From: Peribacillus sp. ACCC06369
GTDB lineage: Bacteria; Bacillota; Bacilli; Bacillales; DSM-1321
Length of the DNA: 64,000 bases
NCBI RefSeq assembly: GCF_030348945.1
Contig: NZ_JAUCEN010000002.1
Span: forward strand, 2,790,001 to 2,854,000
Reading direction: 5' to 3'
Made by a program: the position numbers and the translations under genes. The notes under the pieces were generated by a model. That model searched no databases. It saw nothing but the letters and a program-made list of their open reading frames with translations, and was not told the origin of the DNA. Shown here one piece after another: positions 46,875 to 55,851 of this stretch (position 1 is the stretch's first letter; each line of letters starts with the position of its first letter).

Positions 46875-47762
46875 TCACAAAACCCCATATTCCTTTTCGT
46901 TACTTTGATAGATTTCTTCAATTCCCTTTCCTTTTGCCCTTCCCAAAATCTCCATACGCACTGATAATTGTTTCATGGTAAATTCTAGAACCGCTTGTTT
47001 ATCATTACCAAATGGATTGCCTAACAGATCATAACCCTCCGTATTTAACTTGAAGGCCAGTGGTGAAAGTTCCTCCATCCTCTTTTCAACTTGGTTATAG
47101 ATATGTGGATGTTCACTGATGATTCTCTGCAGAAGGAAAGTTCCATAAGCAATATGGCGTGATTCATCTTTCTTCAATAGACCAACGCCTTTTAATAAAC
47201 CAGGCATCATTTTACTAGCTTCGAGAGTCTCATAAAACCCGAAATATCCAGTTTCTGCAAGAACTCCCTCGGTAAACATGTTATATACAGTGGCTGCTTC
47301 CGCCAATGCTTCAGGGGATTGATCGGATAAAAGTTTCCCCATCGCTTCAGGCAATATCTCATAAAAAATGGATTTATATGTGTCTGAGTGATATACCGTC
47401 AAATCACCCGTTTCACCAATTTGATCTAATGTATAACGGAAAAACTCCATATGCTTCGCTTCCTCGAACAAGAATGTCGTTAAGTACATTTCTTCTTCGA
47501 TCCTACCCTCTTTTGCTATCGTCATGATGAGCGGAAGCAAATCCAAAGTCACGGCTTCTTCTCCGCCCTGAAAAAGGGAAATAATCCGTAATAACACTTC
47601 CCTTTCAATATCATTAAATGACTTCCAATCTTCTTTATCCTGGCTGAAATCAATGTCACGTGGATTCCATATACCAAATTTCTTTGCCTTTTGATAAAGT
47701 TTAAATGGTAGGGTATCTTCTCTAAAACTCCGGCTGGTGGTCGTTAAATTCTTTCTTTTCAT
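46875..47762 (-). CDS. R2-like ligand-binding oxidase (R2lox)
   Basis: 295 residues, ferritin-like four-helix bundle. Predicted metal ligands E68, E101, H104, E165, E200 and H203 lie in GGEEAV, FEEAKH, FTEGVL and DESRH. V71 and Y160 correspond to the valine and tyrosine that form the ether crosslink in Geobacillus R2lox, which holds a Mn/Fe cofactor and a fatty acid. This separates it from class I ribonucleotide reductase R2. The natural substrate of the family is unknown. Divergent from a LuxR-type regulator. Confidence 0.9.
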   Translation of the reverse strand: MKRKNLTTTSRSFREDTLPFKLYQKAKKFGIWNPRDIDFSQDKEDWKSFNDIEREVLLRIISLFQGGEEAVTLDLLPLIMTIAKEGRIEEEMYLTTFLFEEAKHMEFFRYTLDQIGETGDLTVYHSDTYKSIFYEILPEAMGKLLSDQSPEALAEAATVYNMFTEGVLAETGYFGFYETLEASKMMPGLLKGVGLLKKDESRHIAYGTFLLQRIISEHPHIYNQVEKRMEELSPLAFKLNTEGYDLLGNPFGNDKQAVLEFTMKQLSVRMEILGRAKGKGIEEIYQSNEKEYGVL

Positions 47763-47901
47763 GTTAATGCCTCCTTGATTTTATGAACTGTAAACTTTTG
47801 AATTCCTATAGAATGTTTTAATTTGTAAGGATTTTCATTATATTGTAAGATATTAGTAGTATGTATCCTAGCACTGAAAATGTAGGGAGGAAAAAAGTCG
47901 A

Positions 47902-48588
47902 ATGCTTGAGGAAACCCTGATGAATCATGTAAAAAAGATTTCCAATCAAAAAGATATGGAAAATAAATCACAAATGATCGTAAAGGGCTGTGTGGATTTT
48001 TTTTCATTTCAACGGGCATCTTTATTCAGTTACTCATGTTTAACAGGAATGGGTGAAGGGATATGCGCATGTACAAGAGAAGATATTTTTTCATTACATA
48101 ATGTTAAAGAAAATATTCATGATATATACCCCATCCACCAAGCAGTCATCCATAACAAACCCATATACTTAACCATCCAACATGCGAAATCTTCCATCCC
48201 TGCAAAATACGTTAAAAGATTTTCCATCTCTTCATTGGCAATCATTCCGATAATCTTGAATGACATGGTTATCGGTTTCGTTTTGGTTGACCCCATTCAT
48301 GCCAACAAGCCTGTTACCAAGAATGATTTAATGAAGGTTTCCCATTATTTGAAACTGGCTGTCAGTTCACCATTGGAATCCGCTCCTCCCACTTACCTGC
48401 TAAGTAAACGTGAAGTGGAGGTCCTTCAACATTTAGCCAATGGCTTAGGACTAAAGCAAATGGCACCAAAAATGAACGTTAGTGAATTTACCGTCAGAGA
48501 TCATATTTCTTCTGCAATCAGGAAATTAGGAGTGAGTCACCGGACCGAGGCAGTCGCGGTTGCCATAAGAAACAAAATGATTATATAA
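47902..48588 (+). CDS. LuxR-type regulator with GAF-like sensor domain
   Basis: 228 residues. The N-terminal 150 residues look like a GAF-type sensor (IPAKYVKRFSISSLAIIPIILNDMVIGFVLVDPI). The C-terminus is a LuxR/NarL helix-turn-helix (LSKREVEVLQHLANGLGLKQMAPKMNVSEFTVRDHISSAIRKLGV). It begins 140 bp from the divergent R2lox start and may control it. Ligand unknown. Confidence 0.82.
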   Translation: MLEETLMNHVKKISNQKDMENKSQMIVKGCVDFFSFQRASLFSYSCLTGMGEGICACTREDIFSLHNVKENIHDIYPIHQAVIHNKPIYLTIQHAKSSIPAKYVKRFSISSLAIIPIILNDMVIGFVLVDPIHANKPVTKNDLMKVSHYLKLAVSSPLESAPPTYLLSKREVEVLQHLANGLGLKQMAPKMNVSEFTVRDHISSAIRKLGVSHRTEAVAVAIRNKMII

Positions 48589-48589
48589 A

Positions 48590-48621
48590 AACAAAAAAAC
48601 CTTCATAGAAGGTTTTTTTGT
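48590..48621. terminator. Bidirectional terminator between the LuxR and ilvE genes
   Basis: AAAAAAACCTTC and GAAGGTTTTTTT with a short ATA loop, between convergent genes. Confidence 0.8.
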
Positions 48622-48623
48622 TT

Positions 48624-49715
48624 TTATATCTGAGTCACTTTTTCTTCAACTTTAGTGGTCCAGTTTAACTCGTCTGCAACTTTACCTGTTTGGACACCCG
48701 TCAGTGTATCATAAAGCTTTCTAGATAGTTCGCCAGTTTCCCCGGTTTGAACGATCATTTCTTCACCATTCCACAAAAATTCACCAATTGGTGAGATTAC
48801 CGCTGCTGTACCCGTTCCAAAGGCCTCTTCCAAGTGACCTGATTTATATGCTTCATGGACTTCCTCCATGGAAATGCGTCTTTCCGAAACGGGAAGATTC
48901 CAATGTTTCAGCAATTCTATAATGGAATCACGAGTAATACCCGGAAGGATACTTCCATTTAAGGCAGGTGTGATAATTTCACCATTAATTTTGAAGAAAA
49001 CATTCATGCTTCCAACTTCTTCAATATACTTTTTCTCTACTCCGTCCAACCAAAGGACTTGGGCATAACCCAGCTTTTCTGATACTTCTTGTGCTTTTAG
49101 GCTCGATGCATAATTACCGCCCGTTTTAGCTTCTCCAGTACCACCATTGACTGCACGTGTGAAAGCTGACTCCACTGCTATTTTAACCGGATGAATGCCT
49201 TCTTTATAATACGAACCTACAGGTGACATGATGATGATGAACTGATATTTCTCTGATGGAGAAACTCCAAGATAAGGCTCAGTAGCTATAATGAATGGCC
49301 TGATATATAAGGAGGTCCCTTCTGCCTGAGGAACCCAATCCTTATCAACGCTAATTAAAGTTTTTAAGGCCTTCAACGCAAAATCAACGTCGACATCCGG
49401 TATGCACAATCGGCTATTTGAACTATTCAAGCGTTGAAAGTTCTTTTCCGGACGGAATAGTATAATTTCATCTTCTGGTGTTGCATATGCTTTTAATCCC
49501 TCAAATACAGATTGACCATAGTGAAAAATCATAGCTGACGGCTCTAATGCGAGCGGTTGATAAGGAACAATTCTTGGATCATGCCACCCTTGCCCTTGTG
49601 TGTAATCCATTATAAACATATGATCGGTAAACTGCTTACCGAACTCAAGCTGGTCCGCTTGTGGTTTTTCTTTCTTTGTTGTACTAAGCGTGATTTGCAT
49701 GTCATGTTCCTTCAT
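48624..49715 (-). CDS. ilvE: Branched-chain amino acid aminotransferase
   Basis: 363 residues, fold type IV PLP enzyme of the 360-residue BCAT type (FTDHMFIMDYTQGQGWHDPRIVPY, SVFEGLKAY, FRPEKNFQRLN). K in GGNYASSLKAQ is near the PLP lysine region. It interconverts Leu, Ile, Val and their keto acids. The ATG at 49715 has AAGGGG 8 nt upstream; another ATG five codons later with AAGGA is possible. No T-box is seen in its leader. Confidence 0.92.
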   Translation of the reverse strand: MKEHDMQITLSTTKKEKPQADQLEFGKQFTDHMFIMDYTQGQGWHDPRIVPYQPLALEPSAMIFHYGQSVFEGLKAYATPEDEIILFRPEKNFQRLNSSNSRLCIPDVDVDFALKALKTLISVDKDWVPQAEGTSLYIRPFIIATEPYLGVSPSEKYQFIIIMSPVGSYYKEGIHPVKIAVESAFTRAVNGGTGEAKTGGNYASSLKAQEVSEKLGYAQVLWLDGVEKKYIEEVGSMNVFFKINGEIITPALNGSILPGITRDSIIELLKHWNLPVSERRISMEEVHEAYKSGHLEEAFGTGTAAVISPIGEFLWNGEEMIVQTGETGELSRKLYDTLTGVQTGKVADELNWTTKVEEKVTQI

Positions 49716-50379
49716 TACCAAAACCCCTTGTTGAATAAATTTACAAGATTTCACTTCCATAAAATCTATCTTTAATTAGTTTACTCCTATCAGGAATCAT
49801 AGTTCAACCCTTTAAGACGAAATTTTCGGAATTTTTTTAAAATAAATGACTTTTTTTTATTTCCATACTATTATTCCTGAAAAAAGAACCTATTATTAGT
49901 CCAATTTCTCAAAAATATCAATTCCGAATTTTTCTGTAAGGTTTCTTGATATCCTTAATATTAGGTTATTTTAACAAATTATCTACAATAGTGCCAATGA
50001 GAATTATTGAAGATTTTCCATCATGGAACCAAATGCAAGCAAATCAAATGAATTATTTCCACTTCTTTAACCAAGAAGATGGCTAAATGTGCAGCCGATT
50101 ACTAATCGCAGCCGCCAGGACGCAATAGATGTATTTTAACAAAGCTCAACTAAAGAAATGAAACACTTTTATACTATTACATAAAATTTAGCGTTATTCC
50201 CAAATTTAATATAATACAGTTTATAAAGGTGAAATTTTCATAAAATTCAATTTAGCAGTTTACGACTAATTAATATTCTTATATACTTATCCCACAAGAT
50301 AGATAAAATGCATGCAAATTAAAATATTATAGATAAAACGCATGTAACTTTCTTATTTTAGATGAAAAGGGGTAACAAC
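49716..50379. other. 660-bp AT-rich region without a clear gene
   Basis: It holds a 29-codon reading (49997-50086, starting MRIIEDFPSWNQMQANQMNY) that lacks a ribosome site, and two direct repeats before the transporter gene. Otherwise I see nothing recognisable. Confidence 0.5.
50301..50344. promoter_or_regulatory. Two direct repeats 30 bp apart before the OFA transporter
   Basis: AGATAAAATGCATG at 50301-50314 and AGATAAAACGCATG at 50331-50344 differ at one base and are spaced exactly 30 bp, about three helix turns. They lie 36-79 bp before the transporter start, as expected of a regulator binding two sites on one face. Confidence 0.45.
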
Positions 50380-51648
50380 ATGACAAAAAACAGGTGGTTA
50401 ATCGCTTTATCCGCTATCGCCATTCACCTTTCCATTGGTGGTGCATACGCATATAGCGTGTACAAAAAACCATTAGTTGAGACTATGGGGTGGTCAGAAA
50501 CCGAAGTAACGTTAGCATTCACAATAATGATGGCGCTTGCAGGAACTTCTGCTGCTTTCTTTGGTAAATTCGTAGAAAAAAATGGTCCAAGGAAGTCAGC
50601 TATGGTCGCTGCTGTATTATTCGGATTAGGACAAGCTGGTTCCGGTTTGGCAGTAATGGTCGATTCACTTCCGCTTTACCTATTGACATATGGGGTTTTA
50701 AGTGGACTTGGTATGGGGATCGGGTACATTTCACCAGTATCCACTTTAGTCAAATGGTTCCCTGATCGCAGGGGATTGGCAACAGGAATGGCAGTATTAG
50801 GTTTCGGTGCCGGAGCCCTCATTACAGCCCCAGTAGCTGCAAGCCTTATGGAATCCGTTGGCATTTATACTACATATTATCTTTTAGGCGCAGGCTATTT
50901 CATACTGATGTTCTTGGGGGCATCCTATATTGCACCTCCAAAGGCCAACTGGCTACCTGAAGGAATGAAGAAAGATATTGAGTCCGGTAAGAAAGAACTG
51001 AAGAAAGACCTAAGGCAGTTAACGGCAAAAGAAGCGGTTAAAACTAAACACTTCTGGATGTTATGGTCCATGAAATTGATAAATACAAGTGCAGGGATCA
51101 TGATGATTTCGGTAGCTTCACCCATGGCTCAAGACGTTGTTGGGCTGTCTGTAGCCGGTGCAGCAACATTAGTCGGCATTATGGGAATCTTTAATGGCGG
51201 AGGAAGACTGGGCTGGGCAGCAGCATCAGATTATATTGGACGTCCAAATGTTTTCGTCATTTTCTTCATCATTCAAATCGGAGCGTTCCTTTTACTTCCA
51301 ACGACTACAAATACTCTATTGTTCCAAGGACTCATCTTGCTGGTCGTTAGTTGTTATGGAGGCGGATTTTCAAACCTCCCTGCATTTGCCGGGGATTTAT
51401 TTGGAACTAAGGAAATTGGGGCCATCCATGGTTATCTTTTAACTACATGGTCACTAGGAGGAGTTTGCGGGCCAATGCTGGTTACTGCAATAAGGGAAAG
51501 TACGAACAGTTACATCCCGGTGTTCTACGTTTTTGCTGTTTTAATTGCGATAGCATTCGTCATCTCCATCTGGTTGCGTTTGGATATTAAAAAAATGCAA
51601 AAAGAACAGAAACAAGGATTAACGAATACTTTAAGTAAAATATCCTGA
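50380..51648 (+). CDS. OFA family major facilitator (oxalate/formate antiporter family)
   Basis: 422 residues, 12 membrane helices, with the OFA start (RWLIALSAIAIHLSIGGAYAYSVYKKPL) and GLGMGIGYISPVSTLVKWFPDRRGLATGMAVLGFGAGA between helices 4 and 5. Family members exchange small organic anions; substrate is not fixed by sequence. AAGGGGTAAC precedes the ATG at 50380. A terminator follows at 51682-51740. Confidence 0.88.
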   Translation: MTKNRWLIALSAIAIHLSIGGAYAYSVYKKPLVETMGWSETEVTLAFTIMMALAGTSAAFFGKFVEKNGPRKSAMVAAVLFGLGQAGSGLAVMVDSLPLYLLTYGVLSGLGMGIGYISPVSTLVKWFPDRRGLATGMAVLGFGAGALITAPVAASLMESVGIYTTYYLLGAGYFILMFLGASYIAPPKANWLPEGMKKDIESGKKELKKDLRQLTAKEAVKTKHFWMLWSMKLINTSAGIMMISVASPMAQDVVGLSVAGAATLVGIMGIFNGGGRLGWAAASDYIGRPNVFVIFFIIQIGAFLLLPTTTNTLLFQGLILLVVSCYGGGFSNLPAFAGDLFGTKEIGAIHGYLLTTWSLGGVCGPMLVTAIRESTNSYIPVFYVFAVLIAIAFVISIWLRLDIKKMQKEQKQGLTNTLSKIS

Positions 51649-51681
51649 TATTAAAATAGCTTTGTTCTTAAACACCTGCAA

Positions 51682-51740
51682 AAAGGCATCATCAAGTAAA
51701 CCTCCATTACCGGAGTATACTTTGATGATGCATTTTTCCT
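51682..51740 (+). terminator. Terminator after the OFA transporter
   Basis: GCATCATCAA...ACCTCC and GGAG...TTGATGATGC pair, followed by ATTTTTCCTTTTT. Confidence 0.7.
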
Positions 51741-51890
51741 TTTTATTTGAACATGCTCCCAAGCCCCCATAAGCCTTCTGGATAAGAACCCCGCCATTCA
51801 TTACTTGGTCCCTCCACTATCATCCCTTTAACCTCGAAGTGCCCAACAAAAACATGGGTAATTTCCATTGAACAATATCAATCAAGGATC

Positions 51891-52131
51891 ATGTTTGCGA
51901 TCACTAAGGTTAGATCTATTTTTGAAGTTTATATATTCGGACATCTACTGGGATTGACTGAATCTGATAGCTTATTGATAGCCCATTTGAAAGTGGTTGC
52001 ACTATCTTTGCTGGTTAAGTTAATTGAAGTGATATTTCATCAACTGTGATTATGCAGTTGGCGGTGTAACCCTTGTAGGCGGGCTTTATTATGGGGATTA
52101 TGCACGAAAGGACAGGAAAACGGCAGATTGA
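51891..52131 (+). pseudogene. Small membrane protein gene broken by a frameshift
   Basis: From ATG 51891 (AAGGATC upstream) a 52-residue frame, MFAITKVRSIFEVYIFGHLL and on, ends in a TGA at 52047. The next frame continues at once (52048-52131) as DYAVGGVTLVGGLYYGDYARKDRKTAD with a second hydrophobic segment and a charged tail. A one-base deletion near 52047 explains this. The joined product would be about 80 residues with one to two membrane segments. No named family. Confidence 0.5.
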
Positions 52132-52155
52132 TCCATACATCATTTTTTTACAAGT

Positions 52156-52175
52156 CCTTCATTATCGAATGAAGG
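52156..52175. terminator. Hairpin abutting an inverted IS remnant
   Basis: CCTTCATTATCGAATGAAGG is a perfect 8-bp stem with a 4-base loop, next to the outer right end of the remnant at 52178-52462. It is the probable target hairpin; no second copy remains on the other side. Confidence 0.6.
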
Positions 52176-52177
52176 TC

Positions 52178-52462
52178 TCATTCTGTCGACTATATGGGGT
52201 CTGAATGGTCTCATCCCGAATCCCGTTTACGATTTTATCTAGGGGATTATTACCCGAATTTTAAAACCAGACTTGGTTTTGCTCCATGATTTTTTATTGT
52301 TTTATATGAGATGAAACTCTCAGGGGCTAGATTGAAGAAATTTGCGAACCTCCAGCCGAATAACTGGCTAGCCGAGACACCAAAGACGCTTGCGGCGAGG
52401 AGGATTGGCAGACAGTCGGCGGAAAAGGAGCGGATTTCTGAAAATAACGGGAACGTTTTTTA
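52178..52462 (-). mobile_element. Truncated inverted IS1182-like remnant
   Basis: The reverse complement of this stretch follows the remnant at 53745-54019 over most of its length: GGTCTGAATGGTCTCATCCC near the right end, then GGGGCTAGATTGAAGAAATT, CCGAATAACTGGCTAGC and GGCAGACAGTCGGCGGAAA. The left (transposase-side) terminus with its hairpin is missing. No transposase coding remains. Confidence 0.75.
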
Positions 52463-52614
52463 ATGGATAACAACTTCGTTTGATTGCTGCTATTTAGCTA
52501 TGGGAATTTCAACAGCAAAAGAAATTCGATTACCAGCTTACTGAACAAGTTATATTGTTTAACATTCAGCCAAACAAGGGAATTAAGAAAGAGATGGATT
52601 TAGGGGGGATTGTC

Positions 52615-53682
52615 TTGTGGATTAATAAACCGTTTTTCAAATATGCATGTGCGATAATTTTGATCATTTTAATTATATTTTTACTAGGTAAGATTGATTA
52701 TGTTCTGCTCCCGCTGCAAAAAATCATTGCAGCTATGTTTTTCCCTATTATAGTGGCTGGGCTTTTATACTATTTATTACGGCCCGTCGTTAACTTTTTA
52801 ACTGAATTTATCCCTAGGACAGTTAGCATTTTCATCGTCTTTTTGATTATTTTTTGTACAATCGGGATGGGAAGTTACTTTGGAAGTCCTGTAATCGTGG
52901 ACCAATTTAAAAAATTATCAGAAAACCTCCCCGGCAAAGTCAAGGAATTCTCTAAGGAATCTGAATACATGATTGAAAAAAATGATTTTGGCATGGTTAA
53001 TATGGAAGACCTGAAAGAAAAAGCGGTAACACATTTGAAAGATTACTCAGAGAAACTCTTGGTGAATGTCAATTCTATTTTCTCCACGATCACTAGTGTA
53101 TTAACAGTGTTGGTCATTACACCATTCATTTTATTTTATTTCTTGAAGGATGGAGATAAACTAAGGCCTTTTCTTTTAAAATATATTCCGAACGACGTTG
53201 AATCAGAGGGGAACACGATTTTAAAAGGCGTCGATAAAGCCCTTTCAACTTATATTATCGGTCAATTCATCGTATCAATCGTCATCGGGACTTTGATGTA
53301 TATTGGCTACCTGATTATCGGTCTCGATTATGCACTCGCATTAGCCTTACTCGCCATGATTTTTACAGTTGTACCATTTCTTGGTCCGTTAATAAGCATC
53401 ATTCCTGCACTCTTCATTGCCTTACAGCAAGACATTGGGTTGGCAGTGAAAGTACTCATTGTCCTTACCGTCGTTCAACAAGTCGAGGGGCACTTGGTTA
53501 CACCGAATATTATGGGAAAACGGCTTAACATTCACCCATTGACCATTATCTTATTGCTGCTAGCTGCAGGCTCAATATACGGTTTCATTGGCATTTTAAT
53601 AGCTATTCCTACTTATTCCGTAGTAAAAACGATTATAGGAAACTTTAGGAAGTTTTATAAATTACGGAATAGGATTACATAA
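52615..53682 (+). CDS. AI-2E family transporter (YueF-like)
   Basis: 355 residues, about eight membrane segments, with the PerM/AI-2E pattern: LPLQKIIAAMFFPIIVAGLLYYLLRP, ITPFILFYFLKDGDKLRPF, and VVQQVEGHLVTPNIMGKRLNIHPL. The start is TTG at 52615 with AGGGGGGAT 6 nt upstream; the reading is open further up but lacks a ribosome site. A YueI gene lies next to it, as yueF and yueI do in B. subtilis. Substrate is unproven; some members are cation/proton antiporters. Confidence 0.85.
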   Translation: MWINKPFFKYACAIILIILIIFLLGKIDYVLLPLQKIIAAMFFPIIVAGLLYYLLRPVVNFLTEFIPRTVSIFIVFLIIFCTIGMGSYFGSPVIVDQFKKLSENLPGKVKEFSKESEYMIEKNDFGMVNMEDLKEKAVTHLKDYSEKLLVNVNSIFSTITSVLTVLVITPFILFYFLKDGDKLRPFLLKYIPNDVESEGNTILKGVDKALSTYIIGQFIVSIVIGTLMYIGYLIIGLDYALALALLAMIFTVVPFLGPLISIIPALFIALQQDIGLAVKVLIVLTVVQQVEGHLVTPNIMGKRLNIHPLTIILLLLAAGSIYGFIGILIAIPTYSVVKTIIGNFRKFYKLRNRIT

Positions 53683-53720
53683 CTAGGAATGGTTGACTTA
53701 TGGGGTCTTTTTTTAAAAAA

Positions 53721-53744
53721 AATAAAGATAATTCTATCAAGTTT
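53721..53744. repeat. Decayed left copy of a duplicated hairpin
   Basis: AATTCTATCAAGTTT resembles AGTTCTATCAACGTTT in 54020-54044. The left copy has drifted and no longer pairs well. Confidence 0.5.
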
Positions 53745-54019
53745 CAGACTGTAGACAAACTCGAAGAAAAGCGAGTTTGCCTGCAGTTTTTTTATTTAAT
53801 GTGCGTTCCAGTTGTTTTTAGAAATCCGCTCCCTTTCCGCCGACTGTCTGCCAAGCCTCCTCGCCGCAAGCTTCTTTGGTATCTCGCTAGCCAGTTATTC
53901 GGCTGGAGTGTCGCAAATTTCTTCAATCTAGCCCCTGAGGGTTTCATCCCATATAAAACAATAGGTAAAATCGTGAATGGGATTGAGACCATTCTGAACC
54001 CCGTTTTGTCGACAAACTG
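53745..54019 (+). mobile_element. IS1182-like remnant without transposase
   Basis: Left end CAGACTGTAGACAAACTCG with its terminator-like hairpin, right end TTGTCGACAAACTG. Only the structured leader (CTTTCCGCCGACTGTCTGCC, GGCTGGAGTGTCGCAAATTT) and a right-end segment remain: a miniature derivative of about 275 bp. It sits between the convergent AI-2E and YueI genes. A 66-codon reading on the minus strand inside it is an artefact of the repeat. Confidence 0.8.
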
Positions 54020-54044
54020 AACGTTTATAGTTCTATCAACGTTT
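54020..54044. terminator. Terminator hairpin, right copy of the duplication
   Basis: AACGTTTATAG and CTATCAACGTT pair with one mismatch around TT; it overlaps the end of the YueI gene. Confidence 0.55.
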
Positions 54045-54488
54045 GTTTAGTACTTTTTTAACCCACCGTTTGAAAAACGCTTTGACACTTTTCTTTTTTA
54101 TAACTTGAATGGCATGATTTTGCTTCTCAATATAAATCTCTTCTTTGTTTATTGCATTTTTTTCTGCTAGTACTAGACCCAAATCGGAGTCATGATCTTT
54201 GTTTAGGACAATTTTGTAAGGAATATTATGACTCATTGCCAATTTAATATATTTCCCTAGATATTGATAGTCCATCTGACCATTTAAAAACAAATTTGAA
54301 TGGGGATGCCGCTTCATCTTTTGCTCAATCTCCGGATATACATTCAGTTCAAAGACTTGGCTTTTTTTTAAGACGATGACGACGCGCTCCCTTAATGTGC
54401 CCAGAAACTCCTTTCGTTCACCAGGCTTGATTTCTTTTGGACCATAGATTCCTTGTTCTAGATAGTCCTCCACTTTTAGGCGTGACAA
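54036..54488 (-). CDS. yueI: YueI family protein (DUF1694)
   Basis: 150 residues. EIKPGERKEFLGTLRERVVIVLKKSQV and HSNLFLNGQMDYQYLGKYIKLA are characteristic of YueI. The C-terminus is very basic. The start is TTG at 54488 after CGGAGGTGGGAAAG. Function unknown. Confidence 0.85.
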   Translation of the reverse strand: MSRLKVEDYLEQGIYGPKEIKPGERKEFLGTLRERVVIVLKKSQVFELNVYPEIEQKMKRHPHSNLFLNGQMDYQYLGKYIKLAMSHNIPYKIVLNKDHDSDLGLVLAEKNAINKEEIYIEKQNHAIQVIKKKSVKAFFKRWVKKVLNKR

Positions 54489-54707
54489 TTCTTTCCCACC
54501 TCCGCTTTCACTTCAATAATTGTATGTAATATGGCCATAAATAGTGCCCATCATTCTTTGGAATGCATAAAAGTAAAAAGTGATTTGGGTTAACTTTCCC
54601 TTTTTTAGTTTACGCTTCGGTTAAAAAATTGTCACTCTAGATTCGCTTCTTGCATAGGATAGTATATGCGTGAATTTAGGTTGTTTAAATGAGGGACGGG
54701 GAAGAAA

Positions 54708-55454
54708 ATGAAAAAATTAATTGTATTTGTATTGATATTCGCCTTTTGTTTTATTGGGTTCAGTAATACTTCGGGTGCAGCAGGGAGACAACTGATTATC
54801 ATCAATAAAGCCAATAATCAAATGGCCTACTATGAAAATGATAAATTGGTGAAGGTGTTCATCGTAGCGACAGGAAAGAAACCCTCCTATACTCCTGAAG
54901 GAAAGTTCAAGGTAGTGACAAAGATAGTGAATCGTCCCTATTATAAAGGCAACATTAGAGGCGGAGATCCCAGGAATCCTCTGGGTAAACGATGGATGGG
55001 GATAAATGCACGGAATACACCAGGAAATACGTACGCAATACACGGCAATAATGATTCTAAAACCATTGGGAAATATATAAGTGCCGGTTGTATTCGCATG
55101 TATAACGATGATGTACAATGGCTGTACGATAAGGTGAGGATGAACACTGTAGTCTTGATTGCCAGTTCGAATAAATCTTTTGCTTCCATAGCAGCTAAGA
55201 ATGGATATAAGGTGATCGGATCTGAGAGCTTACCTGTAAATACTACCAACTCTATCCTGAAGAATGGAAGTAAGGGGCCCCAAGTAATTGAACTACAAAA
55301 AAGATTAACTAAACTTGGATACAGCACTAAAGGAATAGATGGTGCATTTGGAAAAAATACCGAAATGGCCGTAAAGAAATTTCAAAAGTCTAAAAAACTT
55401 ACTTCTGATGGGATCGTAGGACCAAAAACGAAAAAAGCGCTGGGACTTAAATAA
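54708..55454 (+). CDS. Exported L,D-transpeptidase with peptidoglycan-binding domain
   Basis: 248 residues. A signal peptide covers about 1-24 (VFVLIFAFCFIGFSNTSGA). The YkuD catalytic domain (27-155) has H112 in AIHGNN and nucleophile C128 in SAGCIRMYNDDV. A peptidoglycan-binding type 1 domain (about 185-248, GSKGPQVIELQKRLTKLGY) follows, the reverse of the order with LysM in YkuD. It forms 3-3 crosslinks in the wall or spore cortex. A terminator follows. Confidence 0.9.
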   Translation: MKKLIVFVLIFAFCFIGFSNTSGAAGRQLIIINKANNQMAYYENDKLVKVFIVATGKKPSYTPEGKFKVVTKIVNRPYYKGNIRGGDPRNPLGKRWMGINARNTPGNTYAIHGNNDSKTIGKYISAGCIRMYNDDVQWLYDKVRMNTVVLIASSNKSFASIAAKNGYKVIGSESLPVNTTNSILKNGSKGPQVIELQKRLTKLGYSTKGIDGAFGKNTEMAVKKFQKSKKLTSDGIVGPKTKKALGLK

Positions 55455-55465
55455 TCATCATTACT

Positions 55466-55497
55466 GATATCCACTGATTAGTGGATATCTTTTTTTA
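55466..55497 (+). terminator. Terminator of the L,D-transpeptidase gene
   Basis: GATATCCAC and GTGGATATC pair perfectly, followed by TTTTTTTATG. Confidence 0.85.
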
Positions 55498-55637
55498 TGT
55501 TTAAACTGTAACACTCCATACATTAATACCCATACCGGCTGTAATTTTCCACCATCACTTTTGCCTTTATGTTATAATTTATATATAAACAGCTAATCAT
55601 AATCGCACTGTCACTACATATAAGGAGGTATATAAAA

Positions 55638-55739
55638 ATGTACGATGAACTTCTCATAATGACTATTAAATCAATTTTTGTTATCGGCACAATCGCAATG
55701 TTTGTGATTTTAGGATTCGTAAAAGGGCGCAAGTTTTAA
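55638..55739 (+). CDS. 33-residue single-span membrane protein
   Basis: ATG at 55638 follows a consensus AAGGAGG with a good spacer. The sequence begins MYDELLIMTIKSIFVIGTIA, forms one hydrophobic helix and ends with positive residues (VKGRKF), as in many Bacillus small membrane proteins. A strong hairpin follows at 55771. Not recognised; function unknown. Confidence 0.6.
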   Translation: MYDELLIMTIKSIFVIGTIAMFVILGFVKGRKF

Positions 55740-55770
55740 TTTTTTCCAATTCCTTAACATATCCTCATTG

Positions 55771-55807
55771 CCTGATTACTCGTATGATGTTCATACCGGT
55801 AATCAGG
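55771..55807. terminator. Long imperfect hairpin
   Basis: CCTGATTAC...GTATGA and TTCATAC...GTAATCAGG form a stem of about 17 bp with an internal mismatch. The plus-strand tail TTAATTTC is a weak T-run; it could end the 33-codon gene. Confidence 0.5.
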
Positions 55808-55821
55808 TTAATTTCACTCAG

Positions 55822-55851
55822 AAAAAAAGCATATCCTCAAAGGGCATGCTT
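55822..55851 (-). terminator. Terminator of the 43-codon gene
   Basis: Minus-strand AAGCAT and ATGCTT (plus an inner CC/GG pair) followed by TTTTTTTC, at the stop codon of the small gene. Confidence 0.65.

Noticed and set aside
49997..50086. 29-codon reading rich in Asn, Gln and Phe
   Set aside because: Composition recalls spore coat peptides, but there is no ribosome site and no terminator nearby.
48624..50379. T-box leader before ilvE
   Set aside because: No T-box sequence (TGGNACCGCG type) or specifier stem can be found in the upstream region.
53792..53992. 66-codon minus-strand reading between the AI-2E and YueI genes
   Set aside because: It lies wholly inside an IS1182-like remnant; related copies at 2102, 52178 and 57778 do not keep the frame.
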